A stretch of DNA of 64,000 nucleotides. It comes from Bradyrhizobium sp. 1(2017). GTDB lineage: Bacteria; Pseudomonadota; Alphaproteobacteria; Rhizobiales; Xanthobacteraceae. Positions 1-7,573 of the stretch are shown one piece after another; within the stretch, counting starts at the first letter, position 1, and every line of letters starts with the position of its first letter. The translations under genes were made by a program, and so were the position numbers. The DNA is taken from NCBI RefSeq assembly GCF_011602485.2, contig NZ_CP050022.2:1632001-1696000 (forward strand), given 5' to 3'. Under the pieces are notes generated by a model. That model was not told the origin of the DNA and made no database searches. It worked only from the letters and a program-made list of their open reading frames with translations.

Positions 1-106
1 TGCGCGCAACTCTGCGCGGCTTGTCGGAACAGCGCGCCCGCCTGCACCTGTTCCCGTCTCGCGAGCAGAATCCGAGACGACGAGTTCCATTGTTGCGGCG
101 CATGTC

Positions 107-430
107 TCAATGCGTGCGCGTTCGCGGCGCGAGCGCCTCGGCGGCAAGCGGCGATGCGGGTCTGCTGCCCGGTCTGTGGCGACGTCCGCCGTCGTGTCCG
201 CTGCGTTCGTCCTTGCGTCCCTGCGCCATGATCGCGCTGCCCATCGCGGCCGAACCGAAGGTGATGAGGAAAGCCGCGAGTAGCGAGAGCAGCGCGATGC
301 CGGGTGAGCTGTCGGCGAAGATCAGCTCGCGCAGGTGGCCGGGATTGAGCCAGAGCAGGCCGGCGACGAGCAGGCTTGCTGCGCAGGCGCCGATCGCGAG
401 GTTGATGGAGCAGGCGGAAGAGCGGGATAC
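107..430 (-). CDS. Small hypothetical membrane protein, N-terminus uncertain
   Basis: The open frame reads two hydrophobic stretches (around SLLVAGLLWL and GIALLSLLAAFLITFG) followed by a charged, probably cytoplasmic tail, which suggests a small inner-membrane protein of two helices. I do not recognise the family. There is no good start codon in this frame near 430; the next in-frame ATG is at 535-537. An ATG at 452-454 in another frame opens a plausible N-terminus (MPPRSLLRIPLF) that would need a frameshift near 400-415 to join the membrane part. Either the gene starts farther upstream or it is frameshifted. Its direction is opposite to the transglycosylase that follows. Confidence 0.35.
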   Translation of the reverse strand, partial: VSRSSACSINLAIGACAASLLVAGLLWLNPGHLRELIFADSSPGIALLSLLAAFLITFGSAAMGSAIMAQGRKDERSGHDGGRRHRPGSRPASPLAAEALAPRTRTH

Positions 431-704
431 GGAGCAGCGAGCGGGGTGGCATGGTTGATGGCCTCGTGTCGGCTCAACGCATCGGCTGACTGCGCGATGA
501 GCAACACCATATGGTGCCGGCTCTCTCATCTCCGGAATGACGGTCGAGGAGTAGGCTTGCCTCTTCATCCCATGCCGACGCGCGGCGATGTTGATGCGGA
601 TCAAATCTTTGCGTGCCTCGCGGTGGGCTTTTGCCGCTTTGACGCGAATCCGGTTCCCGGGCATGATCGATGCTTTCCGCGCTCGTTCTTCAGAGGATTC
701 CCGC
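431..704. other. Intergenic stretch before the transglycosylase
   Basis: I see no convincing gene here. The stretch holds a small palindrome (CACCATATGGTG, about 506-517) and, at 692-697, the purine-rich AGAGGA that serves as ribosome binding site for the transglycosylase. Confidence 0.4.
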
Positions 705-1511
705 ATGCTGAGACCGCTACTCGCCGCCGCCTTCGTCCTTTCTCTGGCCGGCGGGTCGGCGCAGGCCGCGCGCTGCGGCGGCGATTTCAACACGTTCGTC
801 GCGACCATGGCGCAGGAGGCACAGGCGGCCGGCGTCTCGGCGAGCGTGACGAGTGCGGCGCTCAGCGGCGTGGCGCCCGATGCTGCAGTGCTGGCCTTCG
901 ACCGGCGCCAACGCCACACCTTCAACAAGACCTTCGAGCAATACGTCTCGACCCGCGTCGGGCCGGGCCGCGTCAATGGCGGGCGGGCGCTGCTGCAGCG
1001 CCATGCCGCGCTGCTCTCGCGCATCGAGCAGAAGTTCGGCGTGCCGCGCTACATCCTGGTCGCGATCTGGGGGCTGGAGAGCGATTTCGGCAAAGGCGAC
1101 ATCGGCAAGATGCCGGTGGTCCGCACGCTGGCGACGCTCGCGCATGATTGCCGCCGCACCGATCTGTTCCAGGGCGAGCTGCTCGCCGCGCTCAAGATCG
1201 TGCAGCGCGGCGACCTGCCGCTGCGTGACCTCGTCGGCGCCTTTGCCGGCGAGATCGGCCAGACCCAGTTCCTGCCGTCGTCCTACATCAAATACGGTGT
1301 CGACTTCGACGGCGACGGCCACGTCGACCTCCGCCACAGCATCCCCGACGTGCTCGCCTCGACCGCGAACCTGCTCCACACCAACGGCTTCAAGATGGGC
1401 CAGCCCTACAGCGAAGGCACGCCGAATTTCGAAGCGATGCGCGAGTGGAACAGGGCGGTGGTCTATCGCAAGACCATCGGCTATTTCGCGGATCGGCTGA
1501 TGGGGCAGTGA
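705..1511 (+). CDS. Lytic murein transglycosylase (MltB-like, SLT_2 family)
   Basis: This 268-residue protein should cleave the MurNAc-GlcNAc bond of peptidoglycan non-hydrolytically in the periplasm. A signal peptide covers about residues 1-21 (cleavage near AQA-ARCGG). The catalytic glutamate is Glu125 in the motif WGLESDFGK, and the family motif GEIGQTQFLPSSY follows at about 190-200. The family usually has a C-terminal peptidoglycan-binding domain; it is absent here, giving a short single-domain version. The start at 705 is chosen over earlier in-frame codons because AGAGGA lies 7 bases upstream and a signal peptide begins there. It is monocistronic, and a palindromic repeat lies downstream. 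Confidence 0.88.
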   Translation: MLRPLLAAAFVLSLAGGSAQAARCGGDFNTFVATMAQEAQAAGVSASVTSAALSGVAPDAAVLAFDRRQRHTFNKTFEQYVSTRVGPGRVNGGRALLQRHAALLSRIEQKFGVPRYILVAIWGLESDFGKGDIGKMPVVRTLATLAHDCRRTDLFQGELLAALKIVQRGDLPLRDLVGAFAGEIGQTQFLPSSYIKYGVDFDGDGHVDLRHSIPDVLASTANLLHTNGFKMGQPYSEGTPNFEAMREWNRAVVYRKTIGYFADRLMGQ

Positions 1512-1540
1512 CTGGGGAGAGTGGCGCACGATCTCCCCGC

Positions 1541-1675
1541 ATCGTCGTCCTGGCGAAGGCCAGGACCCAAACCGCGGAATCTATCGGTTGCGGACGGCGG
1601 GAGTACCGAACTGCGAGTCTTCGCATAATTGAATTCGGTGGTTATGGGTCCCGGCCTTCGCCGGGACGACGATCG
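1541..1675. repeat. Composite palindromic interspersed repeat
   Basis: Two short hairpins in mirror arrangement bound the element: GTCCTGGC-gaag-GCCAGGAC at 1547-1566 and GTCCCGGC-cttc-GCCGGGAC at 1648-1667. The right half is nearly the reverse complement of the left half of the element at 56918-57040, so these are copies of one family in opposite orientation. It lies in the gap between two convergent genes, as expected for REP/BIME-like elements. Confidence 0.75.
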
Positions 1676-1707
1676 AGTGTGAGGGGGCACTGTCGCACCA
1701 CCCACCT

Positions 1708-2538
1708 TCACTTCCCCTTCGCCATCTTCTCCAGCTTCCTCTGCAGCGGCGCCCAGTACGTTCCCGGACGGAAGCGCTGCAAGAGGTCCATGAAGCGGGC
1801 GTCGTTGCCGATCAGGATGCGCGGCTCGTTCTTCTCGATGCCTCGGATGATGCGCAGCGCGGCGTCCTTCGGCGTGGTCTTCGCCGCGTTCTCGAACCGC
1901 TCGATCGATTGCGCACGGCGGGCATTGTCGGTGACGCCGGTGCCGGTGCCGGAGTTGCGCGCGATGGCGGTGGCGACGCCGCCGGGGTGTACCACCGACA
2001 GCTTCACCGGGCTGCCCGCCACACTGAGCTCGTGCCGCACGCTCTCGGAAAAGCCGCGCACCGCGAACTTCGCCGCCGCATAGGCCGATTGTCCCGGTGG
2101 CGCAATGATGCCGAAGATCGAGGAGAGGTTGACGATGTGCGCCTCGGGTCTCGTCTTCAGATGCGGCAGGAAGGCGCGCGTGCCGTGCACCACGCCCCAG
2201 AAATTGATGGCGAACAGCCAGTCCATCTGCGCCTGGTCGATTTCCTCGAACGAGCCGAGCAGCGCCACGCCGGCGTTGTTGACGACGATGCCGAGCGCGG
2301 GATGCGCCGTGGTCGCGTCAGCTGCGAATTGCGCGATGGCCTCGGGCTCGCCGACATCGACGCGATGCAGGCTGATCTTGCATCCCGTCCCGATCTCGGC
2401 CGCGACAGCTTTCAATCCGGCCTCGTCGCGATCGGCCAGCGCGAGGTCGCAGCCACGCCGCGCAAGCTCGATTGCAAGCGCGCGGCCGATGCCGCTGGCC
2501 GCTCCCGTGATGGCGGCGGCGCCGCGAATCGCAGTCAT
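1708..2538 (-). CDS. SDR family NAD(P)-dependent oxidoreductase
   Basis: This is a classical short-chain dehydrogenase/reductase of 276 residues that should oxidise or reduce a hydroxyl/carbonyl substrate with NAD(P). The Rossmann motif TGAASGIG is at 11-18 and NNAG at 87-90. The catalytic residues Ser139/140, Tyr153 and Lys157 are in the expected order (NLSS, then SAYAAAKFAV). The C-terminal extension after about residue 210 resembles SDRs annotated as acetoin or lipid-type dehydrogenases, but the substrate cannot be read from the sequence. It is convergent with the transglycosylase and divergent from the receiver protein at 2659. Confidence 0.88.
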   Translation of the reverse strand: MTAIRGAAAITGAASGIGRALAIELARRGCDLALADRDEAGLKAVAAEIGTGCKISLHRVDVGEPEAIAQFAADATTAHPALGIVVNNAGVALLGSFEEIDQAQMDWLFAINFWGVVHGTRAFLPHLKTRPEAHIVNLSSIFGIIAPPGQSAYAAAKFAVRGFSESVRHELSVAGSPVKLSVVHPGGVATAIARNSGTGTGVTDNARRAQSIERFENAAKTTPKDAALRIIRGIEKNEPRILIGNDARFMDLLQRFRPGTYWAPLQRKLEKMAKGK

Positions 2539-2658
2539 GAATCCCCCGTCAAGTCACAGCCCGTGGAACTTCGATTTACATTTTTTCATATTGGAACCGA
2601 ACCGCAAGCGGATTGGCTCCTTAACGTACGTTACGCAAGCAAGCATTGGGAGCCGCCG

Positions 2659-3033
2659 ATGGGACAGGCACAGCCATTTCGTGCAACTGCACTGATCGTC
2701 GAAGACGATGTCATGCAGCGGGAGATGCTCAGTCTCCTGCTGGAAGAGAGCGGCTATCAAGTCATCCAGTGCGAAAGCGCCGAGGCGGCCGAACGCGTGC
2801 TCGACAAGAACGCCAGCGCGCTCTGCCTGATGCTGACCGACGTCCAGCTCGCCGGCCGCATGAACGGCGTCGAGCTCGCGCATGTCGCCAAGGATCGCAA
2901 CCCCAAGCTCGACGTCGTCGTCACCTCGGGCCGTCCCTTGAGGCAGTCCCTGCCTGCGGGCGCAAAGTTCTGGGCCAAACCCTGGGCGCCGCTCGACGTT
3001 CTCCGCGAGGCCGAGATCGCGCAGCTGTCCTGA
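2659..3033 (+). CDS. Single-domain response regulator
   Basis: A 124-residue stand-alone receiver (CheY-like) domain without an output domain. The acidic pocket is in IVEDD (about 15-17), the phosphoacceptor is Asp61 (LMLTDVQL), and the conserved lysine is Lys107 (FWAKPW). It probably relays phosphate or inhibits a partner kinase by protein contact, as such short receivers do in alphaproteobacteria. No histidine kinase is adjacent. A longer reading frame exists upstream, but the receiver fold begins just after this ATG. A perfect palindrome (AACGTACGTT) lies about 25-35 bases upstream of the start. Confidence 0.82.
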   Translation: MGQAQPFRATALIVEDDVMQREMLSLLLEESGYQVIQCESAEAAERVLDKNASALCLMLTDVQLAGRMNGVELAHVAKDRNPKLDVVVTSGRPLRQSLPAGAKFWAKPWAPLDVLREAEIAQLS

Positions 3034-3083
3034 CGAGCTGCCCGCTGCTTTCGCGGGGAGAGGCGCGGTGATAGGATCGGTCC

Positions 3084-3695
3084 ATGACCTGGTCCTTCCT
3101 GCTCACCTCGCTCATCGTCATCGCCTCGCCCGGCACCGGCGTGCTCTACACGCTGGCCGCCGCGCTTACCCGCGGCTCGCGCGCCAGCGTGGCCGCGGCG
3201 TTCGGCTGCACATTGGGAATCGTGCCGCACATGATCGCGGCGATGCTCGGCCTTGCCGCCGTGCTCCACACCAGCGCGATTGCCTTTGCCGCGCTGAAAT
3301 GGTGCGGCGTTGCCTATCTGCTCTACATGTCCTGGCAGGCATTGCGCGAGACGGGCGCGCTCGCCGTCGAGGGCAGGATCGAGGAGCGGTCGAATGGCCG
3401 GGTCATCGTGACGGGCTTCCTGATCAACATCCTCAATCCCAAGCTGTCGATCTTCTTCCTCGCCTTCCTGCCGCAGTTCATCGCGCTGGACGAGGCCCAT
3501 GTGCTGGGGCGGATGCTGGAATTGAGCGGCGCTTTCATGGCGATGACCTTTGCCGTGTTCGTCGTCTACGGTCTCTGCGCGGCCTCGGTGCGCGAGCGCG
3601 TCATCTCCCGTCCCGCCGTCATGGCCTGGCTGCGCCGCAGTTTCGCCGCCGGCTTTGCTGCGCTCGGCGCCAAGCTCGCCTTCGCGGAGCGGTAA
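3084..3695 (+). CDS. LysE/RhtB family amino-acid exporter
   Basis: A 203-residue inner-membrane protein with about six hydrophobic helices. The early motif IASPGTGVLYTL matches the Pro-Gly signature of the LysE family (usual length about 200-210 residues), and the central segment INILNPKLSIFFLAFLPQF matches its conserved NPK motif. It should export amino acids or related small metabolites driven by the proton gradient. The exported compound is not predictable. It starts 50 bases after the receiver gene, on the same strand. Confidence 0.87.
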   Translation: MTWSFLLTSLIVIASPGTGVLYTLAAALTRGSRASVAAAFGCTLGIVPHMIAAMLGLAAVLHTSAIAFAALKWCGVAYLLYMSWQALRETGALAVEGRIEERSNGRVIVTGFLINILNPKLSIFFLAFLPQFIALDEAHVLGRMLELSGAFMAMTFAVFVVYGLCAASVRERVISRPAVMAWLRRSFAAGFAALGAKLAFAER

Positions 3696-3752
3696 GGACG
3701 TTCTTCGCCTTTCAAGCGCCGATGCTCCGGCAGCGCCGGGCCTCGTTCCGGC

Positions 3753-3809
3753 CATCCACGTCCTTGCCGCGGCACAGAGAACGTGGATGCCCGGGACAAG
3801 CCCGGGCAT
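3753..3809. repeat. Nested inverted repeat
   Basis: An outer pair, CATCCACGT (3753-3761) with ACGTGGATG (3781-3789), overlaps an inner perfect pair, ATGCCCGGG (3787-3795) with CCCGGGCAT (3801-3809). The same CCCGGGCAT core recurs at 6321-6349. I remember this type as a common intergenic repeat in Bradyrhizobium genomes. Confidence 0.65.
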
Positions 3810-3833
3810 GACGACCGCTACCAACACTCACTC

Positions 3834-3861
3834 AATAAAAAAGCGGGCCTGTTGCCCGCTG
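3834..3861 (-). terminator. Intrinsic terminator of the Lys/Ala peptide gene
   Basis: On the minus strand a perfect 7-bp stem (AGCGGGC / GCCCGCT, 3842-3848 with 3854-3860) is followed by six T residues. It lies about 70 bases beyond the stop codon of the peptide gene at 3932. Confidence 0.75.
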
Positions 3862-3884
3862 CTTTCAAAACCTGCTTGCCCGAC

Positions 3885-3913
3885 GCCCGGGCGGAGCGAG
3901 GCTCCACCCGGGC
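3885..3913. repeat. Strong GC-rich hairpin between peptide gene and terminator
   Basis: GCCCGGG (3885-3891) pairs with CCCGGGC (3907-3913) and GGAGC with GCTCC inside it, leaving a 3-base loop. It sits in the 3' untranslated part of the Lys/Ala peptide transcript. It may be a transcript-stabilising stem or another copy of the palindromic repeats; it has no T-tract on the minus strand directly after it. Confidence 0.5.
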
Positions 3914-3931
3914 AAAGAAAAAGAAGCCGCG

Positions 3932-4003
3932 TTACTTCTTCTTCGCAGCCTTCTTCGCCTTCTTGGCCTTCTTCTTCGCCGCCTTCTTCGCTTTCTTAGC
4001 CAT
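3932..4003 (-). CDS. 23-residue lysine/alanine-only peptide (histone-tail-like)
   Basis: ATG at 4003 to TAA at 3932 encodes 23 residues that, apart from Met1, are only Lys (14) and Ala (8), in AKKAKKAAKKK-type blocks. Upstream on the minus strand AAGAGGA gives a ribosome binding site 4 bases before the ATG, and downstream there is a strong hairpin and an intrinsic terminator, so the unit looks like a complete small gene. The composition is like the C-terminal tails of histone H1 and of some bacterial HU/H1-like proteins, so binding to nucleic acid or acidic surfaces is a reasonable inference. Chance low-complexity coding is the alternative. It is too short for ordinary gene finding. Confidence 0.6.
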   Translation of the reverse strand: MAKKAKKAAKKKAKKAKKAAKKK

Positions 4004-4407
4004 AGTATCCTCTTAGGGTTTAATGGTGGAACGCGACACGAGGGATGCTCGGCGGAGGGCCAGCCTCGCAACATCCTCGACGACAAACTCAGCAGATTCG
4101 GAGGCGCCTGCCCCGCGCCGTCACATCCGTGTCATCGTGTTATCCACAGCTCAGATGCATTTTCGGGTGATTTTTGGCCGCGAATCCGCATCGAGGCGCC
4201 GGCGCCGCATCGCCGGCACAGGCTTAACGATCCGACAACAAGACGGCGCCGTTCATGAATCCAAAACCAAAGGCGCGTTTTCAACGACCGCAGTGAGACT
4301 CCATTAAGCGCAACCCGCGCATTGTCCTCCGCAAGAAAACGGGGATGGGCAATGGACGGACGGCTGCCAGGGACGGGGGGCGGGACGCGGCGCACGCCGC
4401 ATACGTC
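4004..4407. other. Intergenic region with single DnaA-box match
   Basis: This gap separates the divergent peptide and diguanylate cyclase genes and must hold both promoters, though I cannot place them with confidence. At 4140-4148 there is one perfect TTATCCACA, the DnaA-box consensus. It is a single copy and therefore no evidence of an origin. Confidence 0.4.
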
Positions 4408-5619
4408 ATGCTGAACGTACCGACATTGTGGACGGTCTTCGTCGTCAACTTCCTGGCGCTCGGCCTGATCTGGGCCTACGTGACGCGCTCATATCCGAAA
4501 TTCGTGGCCGCGCGGTTCTGGATGGCCTCGTCCTTCGTCGGCGCGGCCGGCGCCATGACGGCACTGGCCCGCCTGTTCGTCACGTCTCCCCTGCCGCTTC
4601 TGCTCGGCGCTGCCGGCGTCATGGCGGCGAGTTGCTTCGCCGCCATGGGCATTCAGCGCTTCTACAACCGGCCGGTCTCGTGGCGTGTCATGATCGCGAC
4701 GGAAGCCTTCAGCCTCGCCGGCGTCGTGTTCTTCATGGTCGGCTTCGAACACATGCAGCTGCGCATGCTCAGCTATACGATCGGTCAGGGGCTGCCGCTG
4801 GTGCTGGCGCTGCGTCTCCTGCTGTCGCCGCCGGAGGGCCGCGTCAGCCCGGGCGCGCGGCTGTCCGGCATCGTCATCCTCTGCATCGTCGGAATATTCG
4901 TGGTGCGGACGGTGGGCAATCTGCTCGGCCACGATTTCTCGGCAGTCGCCGGCGGCCAGACCCATGCCGTCTTGGTGCTGGGGCTGCTGTTCCTGTCGAT
5001 GACGCTCAATTTCGGTTTCCTGCTGATGGCGATGGACAGCTTGCGGGGCGAGGTCGCCGACCTCGCGCTGCTCGACGATCTCACCGGCGTCGCGAACCGA
5101 CGGCATCTGCTGCAGCGCCTGACCGAGGAATGCGCCCGCTCGGAGCGCAGCAGCGAGCCCTTCTCGCTGCTGGTGATCGATCTCGACGGCTTCAAGACCA
5201 TCAACGACACCCATGGCCATGCCGCGGGCGACGCCTGCCTGCAGCACTTCACCCTGATGGCGCAGACGCGCCTGCGGCCCGGCGACCTGCTCGCGCGCAC
5301 CGGCGGCGACGAGTTCTGCATCGTGCTGCCGTCGTCGTCGCTGCGCGAGGCCGCCGCGATCGCCCGCCGCGTGCTCGAGGTCTGCCGTCAGGACGCCGCG
5401 ACCTGCACCGGCAGCGACATCCCGATCGCGATCTCGATCGGCGTGGCGCAGTGGGACCGCGGCATCGGTCAATTCCCGGACCGCCTGATCGCACATGCCG
5501 ACCACGCCCTCTACGACGCCAAGAAGAACGGCAAGAACGATTTTGCCGTCTACGATCCGGCGCCGCCGCTCTCACCCGAGCCGACCGGCCCCGGCGAGCG
5601 CGCGCGCAAATTCGCGTAA
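4408..5619 (+). CDS. Membrane-bound diguanylate cyclase (GGDEF)
   Basis: This 403-residue protein should make c-di-GMP from two GTP. Roughly the first 210 residues form six to seven hydrophobic helices of an unassigned membrane sensor region; the C-terminal third is a GGDEF domain. The active-site motif GGDEF is intact at 299-303, and an allosteric I-site (RPGD, 290-293) sits exactly five residues before it, so product inhibition is expected. There is no EAL domain. An earlier in-frame ATG at 4345 would add 21 hydrophilic residues; 4408 is preferred because the first helix follows it directly, but the ribosome binding site is weak at both. Confidence 0.9.
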   Translation: MLNVPTLWTVFVVNFLALGLIWAYVTRSYPKFVAARFWMASSFVGAAGAMTALARLFVTSPLPLLLGAAGVMAASCFAAMGIQRFYNRPVSWRVMIATEAFSLAGVVFFMVGFEHMQLRMLSYTIGQGLPLVLALRLLLSPPEGRVSPGARLSGIVILCIVGIFVVRTVGNLLGHDFSAVAGGQTHAVLVLGLLFLSMTLNFGFLLMAMDSLRGEVADLALLDDLTGVANRRHLLQRLTEECARSERSSEPFSLLVIDLDGFKTINDTHGHAAGDACLQHFTLMAQTRLRPGDLLARTGGDEFCIVLPSSSLREAAAIARRVLEVCRQDAATCTGSDIPIAISIGVAQWDRGIGQFPDRLIAHADHALYDAKKNGKNDFAVYDPAPPLSPEPTGPGERARKFA

Positions 5620-5659
5620 GGCCGTGCTAGAGCAGGGATCCGTGACTGGACCCCGCATC

Positions 5660-6283
5660 ATGATGTCTCGCCTGCTCGCGGCCGTTCTCGCCGCCCTGTT
5701 TCTGATCGCGCCCGCCATTGCCGAGGACGCCGAGCTCGCAAAGCTCGCGCGCGCCTCCGGCACGCCCGAGATTCCCGGCCTGAAGATCGTGTGGCTGGCG
5801 CCGTGGGGCGACGTCGGCAGCGCAAACCCATGGCGCAACATCATCGTGCACCAGACCGAGGGTCCGGCGGGCTCGGCGCGCGGCGGTGCGCAGGCGCAGG
5901 CGAAGAAGCCGACCCGGCGCGGCGTCACGGTGTGGGTCGAGACCGACGGCACGGTCTATTGGGCGGTCGCCGAGAATCTGGTGCCGACGCATGGCGACGG
6001 CGCCAACCGCAACGACAACAAGTACATCGACAACGGGCCGACCTATCGCCAGGTCGTGCGCGACAATTCGATCGGCGTCGAGTTCGCCGGCAACTATCCC
6101 GACGTCGCGGCCGGTCCGACCGAAGCGCAGGTCGCGGCCTGGAGAATCCTCGTCAAGGTGCTCCGCGCGCGCTACGGCATCCCGCTCGAGCGCGTCTACG
6201 CCCACAACTGGATCGACTACAAGGACGCGCGCTACTGCGAAGGCTGCTGGCTCGCGACGCTGGCACGGGTTTGGGGGGAGTAG
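5660..6283 (+). CDS. N-acetylmuramoyl-L-alanine amidase (Amidase_2 family)
   Basis: A 207-residue exported enzyme that should cut the amide bond between MurNAc and L-Ala of peptidoglycan or its turnover fragments. A signal peptide occupies about the first 24 residues (ending ...APAIAEDAE). Zinc ligands expected of the AmpD/PGRP fold are visible: His64 in IIVHQTEG and His182 in YAHNW, with a Cys-containing motif (ARYCEGCW) near the C-terminus where the third ligand belongs. It starts 40 bases after the diguanylate cyclase stop on the same strand and may be cotranscribed. A second ATG directly follows the first. Confidence 0.85.
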   Translation: MMSRLLAAVLAALFLIAPAIAEDAELAKLARASGTPEIPGLKIVWLAPWGDVGSANPWRNIIVHQTEGPAGSARGGAQAQAKKPTRRGVTVWVETDGTVYWAVAENLVPTHGDGANRNDNKYIDNGPTYRQVVRDNSIGVEFAGNYPDVAAGPTEAQVAAWRILVKVLRARYGIPLERVYAHNWIDYKDARYCEGCWLATLARVWGE

Positions 6284-6320
6284 GGAGCTGCGTTCCCCCA
6301 CCGCCGTCATCGACCGGTTC

Positions 6321-6349
6321 GCCATGGCCCGGTCGAGCCCGGGCATGGC
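6321..6349. repeat. Palindromic repeat
   Basis: Imperfect inverted repeat with outer arms GCCATG/CATGGC and a GC-rich core (CCCGG...CCCGGGC) around a TCGA-type loop. It shares its core with the repeat at 3787-3809. Confidence 0.55.
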
Positions 6350-6385
6350 GCCTCGTGTGAGACTGCTTCTTGCATCGCCGCCAAA

Positions 6386-6412
6386 CAAAAAAGCCGGCGT
6401 TGCCGCCGGCTT
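6386..6412 (-). terminator. Intrinsic terminator of rpoH (possibly bidirectional)
   Basis: AAGCCGGCG (6391-6399) pairs perfectly with CGCCGGCTT (6404-6412) around a 4-base loop. On the minus strand the stem is followed by a run of T, fitting termination of rpoH 40-70 bases after its stop. On the plus strand only TTTCTGTCT follows, so termination of the amidase gene here is less certain. Confidence 0.8.
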
Positions 6413-6455
6413 TCTGTCTGCTCGATCCGCCAATTCCTGGCGCGGTAAGCCCCGC

Positions 6456-7355
6456 TTAGTGCGCGGCTTCCAGCGCGGCCTGTTCGGCCCTTGCGATCGT
6501 GCCCTTGACCGCGGCCTGCACCTTCTCGAAAGCGCGGACTTCGATCTGGCGGACGCGCTCGCGCGATACGCCGAACTCGGCGGCAAGGTCTTCCAGCGTC
6601 ATCGGCTCATCGGCGAGGCGGCGGGCCTCGAAGATGCGGCGTTCGCGCGGGTTGAGCACGCCCATGGCGCCGTTCAGGGCGTCGCGGCGGTGATCATACT
6701 CCTCGTGCTCCGCCATCATGGCTTCTTGGTTGGGCGTATTGTCGACCAGCCAGTCCTGCCATTCGCCGGCTTCGCCGTCGTCCCGGATCGGTGCGTTGAG
6801 CGAGGCATCGCCGCCGAGACGGCGGTTCATGTCGATCACGTCCTGATCCGTGACGCCGAGACGCTTGGCAATGATCTTCACCTGGTCGGGGCGGAGATCG
6901 CCTTCGTCCAGCGCATTGATCTTGCTCTTCGCCTTGCGCAGGTTGAAGAACAGCTTCTTCTGGTTCGCGGTGGTGCCCATCTTCACGAGCGACCAGGAAC
7001 GCAGGATGTACTCTTGAATCGACGCCTTGATCCACCACATCGCGTAGGTGGCGAGACGGAACCCCTTCTCGGGTTCGAAACGCTTCACCGCCTGCATCAG
7101 GCCGACATTGCCTTCCGAGACGACCTCGGAGATCGGCAGGCCGTAGCCGCGATAGCCCATGGCGATCTTGGCCACGAGGCGGAGATGGCTGGTGACGAGT
7201 TGGTGCGCCGCGTCGCGATCGTCATGCTCGCGCCAACGCTTGGCGAGCATGTATTCCTGCTGGGGCTCCAGCATCGGAAACTTGCGGATCTCGGCGAGGT
7301 AACGGGAAAGGCCGGATTCTCCATTGAGGACCGGCAGAGCAGCGGTACGGGCCAT
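6456..7355 (-). CDS. rpoH: RNA polymerase sigma-32 factor RpoH
   Basis: A 299-residue heat-shock sigma factor. Region 2 (about 50-120) includes the conserved GLPISEVVSEGNVGLMQAV and FRLATYAMWWIKASIQEYI segments. The RpoH box QKKLFFNLR, diagnostic for sigma-32 against other sigma-70 members, is at 132-140. Region 4.2 with the helix-turn-helix (LAAEFGVSRERVRQIE) lies near the C-terminus. The start at 7355 has GGAGGG 6 bases upstream; the frame is open farther but without family similarity. About 115-130 bases upstream the minus strand reads CCCCATGGGG followed by TATATT, a possible promoter -10 region. Bradyrhizobium carries several rpoH copies; which one this is cannot be told. Confidence 0.95.
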   Translation of the reverse strand: MARTAALPVLNGESGLSRYLAEIRKFPMLEPQQEYMLAKRWREHDDRDAAHQLVTSHLRLVAKIAMGYRGYGLPISEVVSEGNVGLMQAVKRFEPEKGFRLATYAMWWIKASIQEYILRSWSLVKMGTTANQKKLFFNLRKAKSKINALDEGDLRPDQVKIIAKRLGVTDQDVIDMNRRLGGDASLNAPIRDDGEAGEWQDWLVDNTPNQEAMMAEHEEYDHRRDALNGAMGVLNPRERRIFEARRLADEPMTLEDLAAEFGVSRERVRQIEVRAFEKVQAAVKGTIARAEQAALEAAH

Positions 7356-7573
7356 AGTGCGCCCTCCAAAAGGTTCAGGCCCCCGATAGCGGCGGGCCAG
7401 GCAGACGACCGCTGTGTCAAAGCCGGCCGGGCTGCGATGTTCCGCGCTGGTCATTTCCAACGCAGGCGCAATATACCCCATGGGGGGTCGAAAAGGGAAG
7501 GATTGCTGACGTCACGTCCCCGTGTGCCAGCTATAACTTTTTGTAATGTAAAGGCTTTCTGAAGCGTGCTGCG

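Noticed and set aside
2580..2658. AACGTACGTT palindrome as regulator site for the receiver gene
   Set aside because: It is a lone short palindrome, not repeated elsewhere in the window, and no regulator is linked to it.
4140..4148. Perfect DnaA box
   Set aside because: It is a single copy with no cluster, no AT-rich unwinding region and no origin-linked genes.
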